In this document: positions 51,788-60,761 of the stretch, piece by piece | How the letters are laid out: every line of letters starts with the position of its first letter | Numbering within the stretch: the stretch's first letter is position 1 | Source of the DNA: Streptomyces gardneri | GTDB taxonomy: Bacteria > Actinomycetota > Actinomycetes > Streptomycetales > Streptomycetaceae | Direction of reading: 5' to 3' | Assembly: GCF_006539185.1 (NCBI RefSeq) | Contig: NZ_BJMN01000002.1 | Coordinates: 160,319 to 224,318 of the forward strand | Length of the DNA: 64,000 nucleotides | Program-made: the position numbers and the translations under genes | Notes under the pieces: generated by a model | What the model saw: only the letters and a program-made list of their open reading frames with translations | The model's database searches: none | What the model was told of the DNA's origin: nothing

Positions 51788-53734
51788 ATGGGGAACCGAC
51801 GCGGGCGTACGAGGGCGGAACTGGCCGCACTGCTGGAGCGGGCGGGACTGGAGCTCGTGGGGGAGTGGGGCCCCGAGAACGTCCTGACACCCGCGGCCGC
51901 CTGGCGACCCGTCATCTGGTACGAGGCCGTGCCGACCGCCACCGTCCGTGAGGACCGACCCGACCTCGTCCCGGCACTCAACGTGCAGTGGCACCGACTC
52001 GCGCGCGAGTACGGAGTCATCGACGACAAGGGCGAGTTCCTCATCCATGTCGCGGACGACGACACCTGGGCCAGGGTCCGCCTCGCCGCGACCTGGGACC
52101 TCGCGGGCGTCCTCGGCGACCGCGCCGGGCAGCCCGAGTTCGTCACGCTCTCCGTGGACGGGGACGCACTCCTCGGAGTGACCTGTGAGGAGTACGAGGT
52201 CTGGCTCGTCGCCGTCGGCGGAGTCCGGGAACGACGCGAGGAAGAGGCCCGGGCGACGGCGCGGGAGACCCCCGAGGAGCGCGAGGCCGCATGGGACGGG
52301 CTGCGCAGCGCGCGGCTCCGGCCCACGAAACGGCTGTGGGGGACGTGGGTGGACTGGCTCGGCTTCAACGACGCCGCGAGCGACGAGGTGCTGATCCGGC
52401 TGCTCGACCTCGGAGCCGTCTCCTTCCTGCACCGCACGTCGTCCGCTGCCGTCCTCGACGCCGCCCTCGCGCACGCCGACCCGCAGATCCGTGCCGCGCT
52501 CGCCGAGCGACGGCGGCCCATGGCCCCCGAGCAGTGGACCGCCCTGGTCCTCGGCGAGGGCAGCCCGGCCCGGAGGGCTCTGCTCGTCGAGATCGCCGCC
52601 GCCAGGGGCGGCCTGACGGAAGCAGGACACGAACGGCTCGCCACCGACCCGTCCCCTCTCGTCCGCGCGGAAGCCGCCAGGACCCCCGGCCTCCCGGCAC
52701 ACCTCCTGTCGGCCCTCGCCGCCGATCCGGACCCGTCCGTACGGGCCGCCGCCGCCGGCGATGCCCGACCCCACCCGGGGGCTTCGCCCCGCCCGATGGA
52801 CCGGGCCGCGTACGAGGCCCTGGCCGCGCACGACGACCCCCACATCCGACGGACCCTGGCCGCCGATCCGCACGCGCACCCCCAGGCGCTCGCCCTCCTC
52901 ACCGCCGACGAACACGCGGACGTACGACGGACCCTCGCCGCGCACCCCCGACTGCCGGCCGCCGCCCTCGCCGCGCTCCTGGCGGACGAGAACGAGCCGG
53001 TGCGCCGGGCGGCGTCCGTCCACCCCGAACTCTCCGAGGAGCAGCGGGCGGAATGCCTGCCGGGCCTCGACCTCGACGGCATGCGGCACGACGTGCCCTG
53101 GGTGCGGGACCTCCATGGCGACCCGGAGGCGATGCGCCGGATCGCCGCCTCATGCCACCCGCTGCTGCGCGGCACCGTCGCCAGGGCCCGGCATCTCCCG
53201 CCGGATGTCGTCGAACGCCTCGCGCGGGACGAGGACAGGGTCGTACGCCTCTTCCTCGCGGAATCCTGCGACGACGCGCCGGCCGACATGCTGCTGGAGG
53301 TCTGGCAGTGGTGGAACGGCAGCTTCAGCTCACCCGGGCGCCCTCGCACCCACCCCAACTTCCCACGCGCGGGCCTGCTCCCGTACGCGACCGACCCGCA
53401 CCCACGCCTTCGCCAACTGGCCCTGGACGACCCCGAATCCACCCCCGAGCTGGTGGAGCGGTTCAGCCGGGACGAGGACGGCGAGGTCCGGCTCCGGGCC
53501 GCCACCGACCCCCGTCTCTCGGCGGCCTCGGCGGTCCGCCTGCTCGACGACGGGAGCGCCGCCGTCCGGCATGCGGCGGCCCGTCATCCCGCACTGCCCG
53601 CACGGTCCTTGGTCCGTGCGCTGCGCGACCGTGACCTCGGGCGGGACGCCGTCATGAACCCGGCGCTGCCGGATTCGGTGATGCACTGGATGATCGACAC
53701 CGCCGCGGCAGGACTGGAGGAACAGCGACCGTGA
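51788..53734 (+). CDS. Leucine-rich-repeat-variant / HEAT-like repeat protein
   Basis: A 648-residue cytoplasmic protein. The N-terminal 180 residues are a separate domain (LAALLERAGLELVGEWGPEN) of unknown type. From about residue 200, short helical repeats of about 24 residues recur with the pattern L-A-x-D-x-x-x-x-V-R-x-x-x-A, for example LATDPSPLVRAEAARTPGLP and LAADPDPSVRAAAAGDARPH. This matches the LRV/HEAT-like repeat proteins frequent in Streptomyces, presumably protein-binding scaffolds. Its stop overlaps the next start (GTGA). No catalytic residues are recognised. Confidence 0.8.
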   Translation: MGNRRGRTRAELAALLERAGLELVGEWGPENVLTPAAAWRPVIWYEAVPTATVREDRPDLVPALNVQWHRLAREYGVIDDKGEFLIHVADDDTWARVRLAATWDLAGVLGDRAGQPEFVTLSVDGDALLGVTCEEYEVWLVAVGGVRERREEEARATARETPEEREAAWDGLRSARLRPTKRLWGTWVDWLGFNDAASDEVLIRLLDLGAVSFLHRTSSAAVLDAALAHADPQIRAALAERRRPMAPEQWTALVLGEGSPARRALLVEIAAARGGLTEAGHERLATDPSPLVRAEAARTPGLPAHLLSALAADPDPSVRAAAAGDARPHPGASPRPMDRAAYEALAAHDDPHIRRTLAADPHAHPQALALLTADEHADVRRTLAAHPRLPAAALAALLADENEPVRRAASVHPELSEEQRAECLPGLDLDGMRHDVPWVRDLHGDPEAMRRIAASCHPLLRGTVARARHLPPDVVERLARDEDRVVRLFLAESCDDAPADMLLEVWQWWNGSFSSPGRPRTHPNFPRAGLLPYATDPHPRLRQLALDDPESTPELVERFSRDEDGEVRLRAATDPRLSAASAVRLLDDGSAAVRHAAARHPALPARSLVRALRDRDLGRDAVMNPALPDSVMHWMIDTAAAGLEEQRP

Positions 53735-54714
53735 CCGAGGAAGACGCCGGCCGCGCCTCCATGTGGCCGACACCGGTCGATGACGTACCCGACCTCCTCG
53801 CCGCGTACGCCCGCCCGGCGACTCTCCTCCGCCCGACGGCGGGCGACCCCGGCCCCCGTGACAGCTCCGTCGGCGGAACGCTGCTGTGGCCGGCGGACGA
53901 GCCGTGGCCGGTGTGCCGGGCCCCGCACGTGGTGGGGAAGCGGGAGAGGCTGTCGGACGGGGACCGCGAGCTCTGGCAGGAGTACGACCGCCGGATGAAG
54001 GCCCGCAGGCGGGCGCGGACCCGAGGCTCGTCCGTGATGAGGGCGGAGGAGGACGAGGCCAGGACCCGGATCATGGACGGGGCGAGCGCGATCGACCTGA
54101 AGACCTGGGAACGGATCCGAACCGTCTCGGAGCACCCCGCCACCCCCGTGCCGATGATCCCGGTGCTCCAGCTCCACGCCCGGGACGTCCCCGGCCTGCC
54201 CCTGCCGGAGGGGGCGGACCTGCTCCAGCTGCTGTGGTGCCCGGACGACCATGCCGAGCCGCCCGGCCAGCCGCACTACTGGGGACCGAACGTCGAAGTG
54301 CGCCACCGCGCAGCGGCGTCGGTCCGCACGGTGGCCGACCCTCCGCGGCCGGAGCACTCCAAGGGCGTCTACCTCCCCCGTCCCTGCGTCCTCGACCCGG
54401 TCCGCGTCGTCGATCTGCCCGCGGAGGACGAACTCCCGGCGGAGCTCGTCGGCACGGCACACGCGTGGGCGGATGCCCGGGCCGTCGCATACCGCCACCT
54501 GGCCTGCCTGCGCGGCTGGAAGGCCGGAGGCTGGCCGAGCTGGCACCTCACCGACCTCGTGCCGATCGACTGCGCCTGCGGGGCCCGCATGCGACTTCTC
54601 CTGACGCTGGACAGCGGGGGTGACCCGAAGCTCACCATGGGCCGCTCAGGCGAACTCCGCGTCTTCTCCTGCCCGGAGGACCTCACCCACCCGTTCCGAC
54701 TGAACGTGCAGTGA
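53731..54714 (+). CDS. YwqG/DUF1963-like protein
   Basis: A 327-residue protein coupled to the repeat protein by a 4-base overlap. Features reminiscent of the YwqG (DUF1963) family are GGTLLWPADEPWPVC near residue 48, VPMIPVLQLHARDVPGLPLP near 140 and LLQLLWCPDDH. A CAC motif and a late cysteine (CACGARMRLLL, VFSCPED) could bind metal. The family has no established activity. The coupling suggests that the two proteins work together. Confidence 0.65.
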   Translation: MTEEDAGRASMWPTPVDDVPDLLAAYARPATLLRPTAGDPGPRDSSVGGTLLWPADEPWPVCRAPHVVGKRERLSDGDRELWQEYDRRMKARRRARTRGSSVMRAEEDEARTRIMDGASAIDLKTWERIRTVSEHPATPVPMIPVLQLHARDVPGLPLPEGADLLQLLWCPDDHAEPPGQPHYWGPNVEVRHRAAASVRTVADPPRPEHSKGVYLPRPCVLDPVRVVDLPAEDELPAELVGTAHAWADARAVAYRHLACLRGWKAGGWPSWHLTDLVPIDCACGARMRLLLTLDSGGDPKLTMGRSGELRVFSCPEDLTHPFRLNVQ

Positions 54715-54742
54715 CTCCGCCCCGATGGCCGGGCGGCGGCGG

Positions 54743-56890
54743 TCACGGCTCGTGCCGAGGCGGAGCGAGCAGGGAGCGTGCCAGGACGAGGTGTCGGTGA
54801 CCGGGTTCGAGGACTCGTCGCGCTTCCTCGAGTATCTCCGTGAGTTCGCCCCGCGCCTCCGCGCCGCGTCCGACGGCGATCAGCCCCTGGACTCGCTGGA
54901 GTCGGCTGTGCGTCACATGGGGGTGGTCGTGTCCGAGGAGGCGGCTCCGCTCGGAGACGAGCCGGGTGAACTCCGCGATCGCCTCTTCGGTGCGGCCCGC
55001 CTGCGCGGCGAACGCCGCCTGGGTGCTGCGGATGGCGAGGGTATGGGGGTTGTGCGGCCCCAAGGCCCGTTCGGCGTCGGTGAGGAGCAGGCGTAGCTCG
55101 CGTTCCGCCTCCGCGAGGTCGCCCCGCAGGCTGGAGAACCAGATGAGGCTGCGCCGCACGGCGAGGGCCTGCGGATGGTCGGCCTCCGCACGCCGCAGCC
55201 GAACGTCCAGGAGGGCGGCCAACTCCCGTACAGCTGTGTCGACTTCGCCCGCCTCGCCCGCGAAGTAGGCCTGCTGGTGCCGTGCGGCGAGGGTGTCGGT
55301 GTGTTCGGCGCCCAGTGCCGCCGTGGCGTCGGCGACGAGCCGTACGAACGCTGCCGACGCGGCCCGGGCCTCGCCGGACTCGCCCGTGAAGAACGCCCAC
55401 TGGTGGACGGCGGCCAGTGTCTCCGGGTGAGCCGCGCCGAGTGCCGCCCTCCTCCGTTCCACCACGCGCAGGAGGTCGCGGGCCGCGTGCCGTGGCCTGC
55501 CGCGGTCGCCGGTCACGATCGCGAGGAGGAAGTCGGCTTCCGCCGCGCCTCCCGCGCGGGCCCGTTCGAGGGCGGCGGCGGCCCGGGGGAGCCTGCCTGC
55601 CTGATGCGCGACGAGCCCCATGTCGTAGGCGTCGGCGGGCTCGACGAGGGCCAGCAGCGCGTCCCACAGGTGGTCGGGCACGGGCGGCAGGTCCGAGGCT
55701 GTCAGCACGTAGTCGAAGGCGGTGTACCCCTGGCTGTAGTTCCCGATCAGCAGCCCGCTCGTCGCGTACGCGGCCTGGCAGGCCCAAGCCATCGCCTCGG
55801 CGAAGGGCTCCGGCTGCAGGTCGGGCCCTCCGCGCTCGGCGAGATAGGGACGGTGGAGGTCCTGGAGCCATTCCCTGCTGACCGGCCGCCGCAGTCCCGA
55901 CCGGCGGCAGTCGACGGCGGCGGCCACGACCGCCGCACCCCGGGGGTTGGCTCCGGGAGCCCAGGCGTTCTGCCAGGCGGTGAGCAGCTCCGGTCCGGCC
56001 GCCACGACCTCGGCGAGTCCGAACCGGTCGCCGCTCTCCAGCGCGAGCCTGATCCGTGGATCCTCGCGATGCGCCGCGGCGCGCAGCTGCTCCGCTTCGG
56101 ACCAGTGCCGTTCGAGCCGGATCTTCACCGCCGCGTTCAGCACGTCGCGTTGGACGCGCCAGGCGTCCCGGTCGGACCCCGTCAGCCGGCTCTCCTCGCG
56201 GGCGTCGTACCGCCGGAACTCCTCCGAGCGCATCGTCGCCAGGATGACGACGCGCCCGGGTCGACGCCCGAGGAGCTCGTCCACCATGGGCGCCGTCACA
56301 CCGTCGGCGCCCAGGTAGTTCTCCAGATCGTCCAGCCACAGCACGGCGCGGCGACGCCGACGAGCCACCGCGACCGCCGGGGCCAGCGCGCTCCGGTCCA
56401 TGGGTCGTACGAACGCGTGCCGGGGAAACCGGGACCGCGCGACCTCGTACGCCAGGCGCGTCTTCCCGGCCGTCGACTCGCCGACGATGAGAACGAAACC
56501 GCCGTCCTCCAGCGCCCGGCGAACCGAGGGCTCCGCGTCGCGCTCCACGTACGGCGGAGGAGCGCGACGGTCACCGGGTCCGTCGGCAGGGTGGACCCCC
56601 GCGAGCTCGGGCCGGTCCAGCCGACCGAAGCGGGGGACGCGTCCCGCCGCCGTACGGAGCAGGGCGCCGCCGGGAGCATGGACCCGCTGGGACGGCTGCA
56701 GGAGGTCCGCGACGAGCGCGTAGACGGCCGAGGCGGCCGCGCCGATCCCGGTGGCCAGCGGTCCCGAGGTCCAGGTGGCGGCCAGCGCCAGAGCGAAGGC
56801 ACCGACCCCGACGGCCGCCACGTACCTGATCCACCCCCGGGCCCCACCGCTGTCGTGCTGCCTGCCGCTCGCCCGAATGAACAGTGACAC
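54743..56890 (-). CDS. Membrane-associated STAND-like ATPase with C-terminal TPR repeats
   Basis: About 715 residues from a GTG at 56890 that follows GGGGGC; an in-frame GTG at 56935 is the alternative. Two hydrophobic segments at about 20-65 (WIRYVAAVGVGAFALALAAT, then LATGIGAAASAVYALVADLL) anchor the protein. A P-loop ATPase follows: Walker A GESTAGKT at about 137-144 and Walker B AVLWLDDLE at about 190. The C-terminal 280 residues are TPR-like repeats of about 42 residues, such as HPETLAAVHQWAFFTGESGE and HTDTLAARHQQAYFAGEAGE. This is the architecture of STAND signalling ATPases. Its partner and trigger are unknown. Confidence 0.82.
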   Translation of the reverse strand: MSLFIRASGRQHDSGGARGWIRYVAAVGVGAFALALAATWTSGPLATGIGAAASAVYALVADLLQPSQRVHAPGGALLRTAAGRVPRFGRLDRPELAGVHPADGPGDRRAPPPYVERDAEPSVRRALEDGGFVLIVGESTAGKTRLAYEVARSRFPRHAFVRPMDRSALAPAVAVARRRRRAVLWLDDLENYLGADGVTAPMVDELLGRRPGRVVILATMRSEEFRRYDAREESRLTGSDRDAWRVQRDVLNAAVKIRLERHWSEAEQLRAAAHREDPRIRLALESGDRFGLAEVVAAGPELLTAWQNAWAPGANPRGAAVVAAAVDCRRSGLRRPVSREWLQDLHRPYLAERGGPDLQPEPFAEAMAWACQAAYATSGLLIGNYSQGYTAFDYVLTASDLPPVPDHLWDALLALVEPADAYDMGLVAHQAGRLPRAAAALERARAGGAAEADFLLAIVTGDRGRPRHAARDLLRVVERRRAALGAAHPETLAAVHQWAFFTGESGEARAASAAFVRLVADATAALGAEHTDTLAARHQQAYFAGEAGEVDTAVRELAALLDVRLRRAEADHPQALAVRRSLIWFSSLRGDLAEAERELRLLLTDAERALGPHNPHTLAIRSTQAAFAAQAGRTEEAIAEFTRLVSERSRLLGHDHPHVTHSRLQRVQGLIAVGRGAEARGELTEILEEARRVLEPGHRHLVLARSLLAPPRHEP

Positions 56891-56955
56891 GCTGCCCCCA
56901 TCGCGTGGCGTGGAATCCCATTCTCGCCACGCCACCCCCGATGTCGAGGGGGCTG

Positions 56956-56982
56956 CCGGAAGTCCCGACCGAGGGCTTCCGG
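56956..56982 (-). terminator. Hairpin between the crystallin-like and STAND genes
   Basis: CCGGAAG and CTTCCGG form a 7-base stem with a 13-base loop, 100 bases past the stop of the crystallin-like gene. No T-tract follows. Confidence 0.4.
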
Positions 56983-57082
56983 GGCTGAGGCGCGCAGACC
57001 GGTTGGCGGCCTCCTGAACCGTGGACGGGAGGTGGACCTCGTCAGGGTGTCGAGTGCCAACAATTGGTGTGTTTCCAAGAAT

Positions 57083-57802
57083 TCAGAAGCGTCTCCCCCA
57101 GTTCACGGTTCCGGAGACGCAGTCGTTCCATCCGAAATTGCTCAGGTGGTAGCGTGTCCGACCGGCCGGAAGTTCGAGCCGCGAGCCTCCCCAATTGGGC
57201 CTGTCGAACAGCGTTATGTGCCATCGACACCAGTCGACCGACGAAATTATGTCATTCCAGTCCCCCAGGCCGAAGATTCCGCGGGGCACATTCTTGAGGT
57301 TACTCCATCCCCTTCCGGGGCCATTCTGCAGCCAGTCTCCACCGAGGTCGTCGTGCTCGTAGTAGTGCGAGTCGACCGAGAGTGAGTCCGGGTTGGAGGT
57401 GCCGATGTCGCCGTGGCGTGCATGAGCGACAAGGTGGTCCCTCATCCCCTCGAGTGAGGTGAACATGTAGAGAACTTCGTTCCCTTTCCCATCGAGACCA
57501 GGCGTCGAGTAGAGCGCTTGTCCATCGAATTCGTGGACCGTTTCGGGCTCGTTCGTCTCGCCGTCGATCACCACCATCATCTCGGGCGGTCGGTGTGGCC
57601 TCGGGGGCAGTTGGGCCTCGCCTTCGGTGTGGCCGATCATCATGAGGTGATCTTCATGCGTGATTCGAGGTGCGGTCGCAGCCAACCGTTCCACGATCGC
57701 ATCGAAGGAGTCGATTCCGGACTTCTTCAGGCTTTCGCGAACCCGTGCCACCATTTCCTCGTGACCTGGTTCTGCGATGTTCCGGTTCATTTGCTGGGTC
57801 AT
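57083..57802 (-). CDS. Beta/gamma-crystallin-like protein
   Basis: A 239-residue cytoplasmic-looking protein (MTQQMNRNIAEPGHEEMVAR, no signal peptide). The C-terminal 95 residues have the look of a beta/gamma-crystallin domain: Greek-key aromatic/glycine positions (HYYEHDDLGGDWLQNG and ITLFDRPNWGGSRLELPAG) and two copies of the (N/D)(N/D)xx(S/T)S calcium-binding motif, NDIISS and the weaker NDCVSG. The N-terminal part contains MMVVIDGETNEPETVHEFDG. Codons are markedly richer in A/T at third positions than in the flanking genes, suggesting recent acquisition. The exact role is unknown; calcium binding is inferred from the motif. Confidence 0.72.
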   Translation of the reverse strand: MTQQMNRNIAEPGHEEMVARVRESLKKSGIDSFDAIVERLAATAPRITHEDHLMMIGHTEGEAQLPPRPHRPPEMMVVIDGETNEPETVHEFDGQALYSTPGLDGKGNEVLYMFTSLEGMRDHLVAHARHGDIGTSNPDSLSVDSHYYEHDDLGGDWLQNGPGRGWSNLKNVPRGIFGLGDWNDIISSVDWCRWHITLFDRPNWGGSRLELPAGRTRYHLSNFGWNDCVSGTVNWGRRF

Positions 57803-57851
57803 GACGACTCACCATCCTCTGATCAGGGTGACGGCTCGGCGTGACGGCGCC

Positions 57852-58085
57852 TTACAGCACAGAGGGGCGTCCTGATGCGGCGGGTGGGCCTCCGACTGAG
57901 ACATCCAGGGTGGGCCCGTCCGCTCGCAGGGCTCGCACGCCGAGTGACGCGACCGGCGATCTGCTCACTTCAGCGATCGCATAACGTCGCATTGGTGGGC
58001 CCTGCGTAAACTTCCACAAGGAAGCAGCGATTCCAGATTCACTGTCCGGAGCTGTGTGATCGAGGGGCAACTCACCTCTCTTCAT
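57852..58085 (-). pseudogene. Possible degenerate DUF397-like small gene
   Basis: A 77-codon minus-strand frame whose C-terminal stretch SLGVRALRADGPTLDVS resembles the VRDSKxPDGPTL ending of DUF397 proteins, which partner helix-turn-helix regulators in Streptomyces. The conserved WxKSSYS opening is not intact. GAGAGGTGAG near the start could be a ribosome-binding site. I would treat it as a decayed gene or chance. The rest of 57803-58160 shows no other gene. Confidence 0.28.
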
Positions 58086-58164
58086 TCAGGCACATGCGCA
58101 TAAGAAACGCACGTGGATCACGTCGTGACGTCGGGGAAGCCTGCCATCGGCACGGTGACCGGCA

Positions 58165-58320
58165 GATGCCGGCCTTCACCCCGGGTGCCCCTGCGCCGCA
58201 GGGTCTGACGGATCGCCCCGGACGAGTACGCCTTGTCCGGGGCGATCGCGTCGGGCCTGCGGCGGGGCCGCCCGGCCCCGGCCCGAGGCGCCCTCGCCAC
58301 GACCCACCACAAGATCGATT
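58165..58320 (-). mobile_element. Transposase remnant, IS5-like
   Basis: A minus-strand fragment reads AGAGRPRRRPDAIAPDKAYS and then GAIRQTLRRRG. This is the familiar segment of IS5-group DDE transposases around the second catalytic Asp (DKAYSS). Family similarity stops on both sides within about 50 residues and no start, terminal repeats or target duplication are visible. It is a fossil lying next to the compositionally odd crystallin-like gene. Confidence 0.72.
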
Positions 58321-58332
58321 ACCAGGCACCCC

Positions 58333-59127
58333 CTAGCGGCTGAGGATCCGTGAGGTGGGCAGGAAGAGGGTCCTTTCCTCCGGGTCGGCGATCTCGTCGA
58401 TGTCGTCGAAGTAGTACGACGTCGTCGTGCCGGCGACCACATCGAGGACGAACCGGCTGCACGACATCGCATGGGCCTCCCAGTACGGGCCGCGGCCCTC
58501 GTTGAGGATCACGGTCCACTCCTCCGGCTCGACGCCGGGCCGGACCAGCCAGTACAGGACGTGGCCCGCGCCCTCCACGTACCCCCAGGGCACCAGCCGC
58601 ACGTCGCCCGCTTCGAGTTCCGAAGGCTTCTCCTCGCCCATGTCCCAGAGACCGGCGAGGATCTCCTCGCGTTCGGCGGTCTGGGCGACGAGGTCGTACA
58701 TCGCGTCGGGGCAGTCCGGCTCCAGGAGCCAGAGCAGCCCCGCGAAGACCCCGCCGCCGTAGGTCCGGACGAGCCGCTTGTAGTCGGCCGGCAGGACGAG
58801 GCCCAACTTCTCCTCGACGGCGTCCCATTCGACGGCCCGGCCACTGTCGTGCGGCGGCGGGCAGAGCCGTTCCAGCGGGCGGGTGTGGCGCAGGCCGCGG
58901 GCCGTCCGGATGTCACTCGGCAGGGCGCTGAACCGAGCCGGATTCCTGGTGGCGTCCAGCACCACGGCCCGCATGCGGTCACCGACTGCCGGGCGGGGCG
59001 CGTCCGACCACCATGAGGGGTGTTTGGCCTGGTCGATGAAGCCCTCGTACCCCTCGGTGCGCACGAGGGCCCCGACCGGAGCCACGCCGGTGACGACCAC
59101 GTCGTACTCGTCATGATCAGCAAGCAT
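58333..59127 (-). CDS. S1-like domain plus SUKH (SMI1/KNR4) protein
   Basis: A 264-residue protein starting MLADHDEYDVVVTGVAPVGA. Residues 8-75 read like an OB/S1-type domain (VRTEGYEGFIDQAKHPSWW, then VGDRMRAVVLDATRNPARFS). From about residue 95 a SUKH domain follows, with the hallmark segment VEEKLGLVLPADYKRLVRTYGGG. SUKH proteins are often immunity proteins against contact-dependent toxins, but Streptomyces has many orphan copies, and no toxin gene is visible beside this one. The N-terminal fold is my reading of the pattern. Confidence 0.78.
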   Translation of the reverse strand: MLADHDEYDVVVTGVAPVGALVRTEGYEGFIDQAKHPSWWSDAPRPAVGDRMRAVVLDATRNPARFSALPSDIRTARGLRHTRPLERLCPPPHDSGRAVEWDAVEEKLGLVLPADYKRLVRTYGGGVFAGLLWLLEPDCPDAMYDLVAQTAEREEILAGLWDMGEEKPSELEAGDVRLVPWGYVEGAGHVLYWLVRPGVEPEEWTVILNEGRGPYWEAHAMSCSRFVLDVVAGTTTSYYFDDIDEIADPEERTLFLPTSRILSR

Positions 59128-59198
59128 GGGATCCACCCTGCACCATGCCGGCGGGCGGTGGCCCGGCGGGTGAGGTGAGGATGGCGTGCGCGCCCGCC

Positions 59199-59729
59199 TC
59201 ACTGCATGGACGGCGTGCTCGTCACGATCTCGGGGTTCACGGTGTCGAAGTACACGTGGTCCGTCGTCGGGGAGAGGTGGAACCGGCCGATGTAGAGCGA
59301 GCCGGTGATGAGCTTGTCGTAGCGGACACTGCTCACCCACGCGGCGTCCTCGGGCAGGAACTCCGCCAGTTCCTCCGGAGGGTGAGGGAGCACGGAGGGC
59401 TCGAAGGCGTGCACCGGCTTGGCGACGATGGAGGTGACGGCCCCGGCGGGCAGCCGCGCCACCCCGACGACCCGGATCCGCGGATCCTGGTCCGGAATCC
59501 ATTCGCGCCCCGAGTCGTTCGGGTTGTAGCCGAGCCAGTGGGGGTCGGACAGCCGGCCGATCGCTCCGAACCGGCGCTGCAACGGTTCGACGTCGGTGTT
59601 CACTTCCCGAAGGTCCGGCTCGGCCTTGCCGTCACCGGACGCGCACGCGACGGCGCCGCCCCCGCCCAGCACGAAGAGCCCGCCGAGCATCAGCCACCCA
59701 CGTCGACTCACCGACCTCGACGTCCCCAT
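59199..59729 (-). CDS. Tat-like lipoprotein of unknown function
   Basis: A 176-residue exported protein. The N-terminus has a twin-arginine-like SRRGWLML motif, a Gly-rich hydrophobic core and a lipobox ending in GGAVACAS, so it should be lipid-anchored outside. The mature part (LREVNTDVEPLQRRFGAIGR, then SSVRYDKLITGSLYIGRFHL) matches no family that I recognise. Confidence 0.7.
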   Translation of the reverse strand: MGTSRSVSRRGWLMLGGLFVLGGGGAVACASGDGKAEPDLREVNTDVEPLQRRFGAIGRLSDPHWLGYNPNDSGREWIPDQDPRIRVVGVARLPAGAVTSIVAKPVHAFEPSVLPHPPEELAEFLPEDAAWVSSVRYDKLITGSLYIGRFHLSPTTDHVYFDTVNPEIVTSTPSMQ

Positions 59730-59849
59730 GAACCCCGCCCCCGCCCCGTCCGCCCATCAGAGTCCTCGATAGTACGGGCGTACGCGCGCCGGCGTCCGCC
59801 TCGAACGGCGGCCCTCCCGAGGGTCGGCACGCTCTGAAATGATCAACGC

Positions 59850-60665
59850 GTGACAAGCGACTTCACCGAACGATCTGACGGACCGGCACACGAAGCCCTC
59901 GTCCCCACCCCCGACGGCGGTCGACTCTGGGCCGAGCGCAGCGGCACCGGAACCCCGGTCGTGCTCCTGCACGGCGCCGGCATGGACTCCCGTCTGTGGG
60001 ACGCCGTCGTCCCCGAGCTGGCCCGCCACCACGACGTGATCCGCTACGACGCCCGCGGACTCGGACGCTCCACACCACCGAGCGAGCCGTTCGGCGACGT
60101 CGAGGATCTGCGCGCCGTCCTCGACCACTTCGGACTGCGCCGAGCCGCGCTGGTCGGCTTGAGCATGGGCGGGGAGACCGCGCTGGACTTCGCCCTCGCC
60201 CACCCGGAGCGCGTCGCCGCCCTGGCCCTCGTCGGTGCCTCGGTCAGCGGTCACGTCTGGCCGGAGAGCCCCGAGCTGTCGGCCTACTCCACGGCTCGGC
60301 GCGGGCGGGACACGGCCACCCTGGCCGAGCTGGAACTGTCGATCTGGGCAGCCATGGGCCGTACGGCTCCCGGGGCGGACCTCATCGAGACGATGGTCGC
60401 CTCGAACGCCGAGCGGCGAGTCGTGAGCGAACAGCACTGCGTCGTCTCCACGGGCCGTGATGCCGAACCGCACCTCGGAGCCATCACCGCGCCGACTCTG
60501 GTCGTCCACGGTGCCCACGACCACCCGGAGATCGCGGTGATCGCCGAACGACTCGCCACCGACATCCCCGGAGCCCGCGGCGAGACGATCCCGGACGCCG
60601 ACCACTACCTGCCGCTCCGCACGGCCGACCGCCTCACCGAGCTCCTGCTGTCACACCTGCCCTGA
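59850..60665 (+). CDS. Alpha/beta hydrolase
   Basis: A 271-residue alpha/beta hydrolase starting at a GTG with little ribosome-binding-site signal. The oxyanion motif is LLHGAGMDSRLW, the nucleophile serine is in VGLSMGGE, the acid lies near VVHGAHDHPE, and the catalytic histidine is in PDADHYLPL. The pattern fits the esterase/haloperoxidase/3-oxoadipate-enol-lactonase-like subgroup. The substrate is unknown. Confidence 0.85.
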   Translation: MTSDFTERSDGPAHEALVPTPDGGRLWAERSGTGTPVVLLHGAGMDSRLWDAVVPELARHHDVIRYDARGLGRSTPPSEPFGDVEDLRAVLDHFGLRRAALVGLSMGGETALDFALAHPERVAALALVGASVSGHVWPESPELSAYSTARRGRDTATLAELELSIWAAMGRTAPGADLIETMVASNAERRVVSEQHCVVSTGRDAEPHLGAITAPTLVVHGAHDHPEIAVIAERLATDIPGARGETIPDADHYLPLRTADRLTELLLSHLP

Positions 60666-60761
60666 CGCGCGGCCCCCGGGACTCCGGTTGACAGCTCCCA
60701 TGGCCGGGCGTAGTCCGGAAGAGGGGACCCATGCGTCGAATCCGCGGAGAGGAGTCCCATC

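Noticed and set aside
57041..58332. An integrative element with attachment sites
   Set aside because: No tRNA gene, integrase or direct repeats could be found; only a transposase fragment supports mobility.
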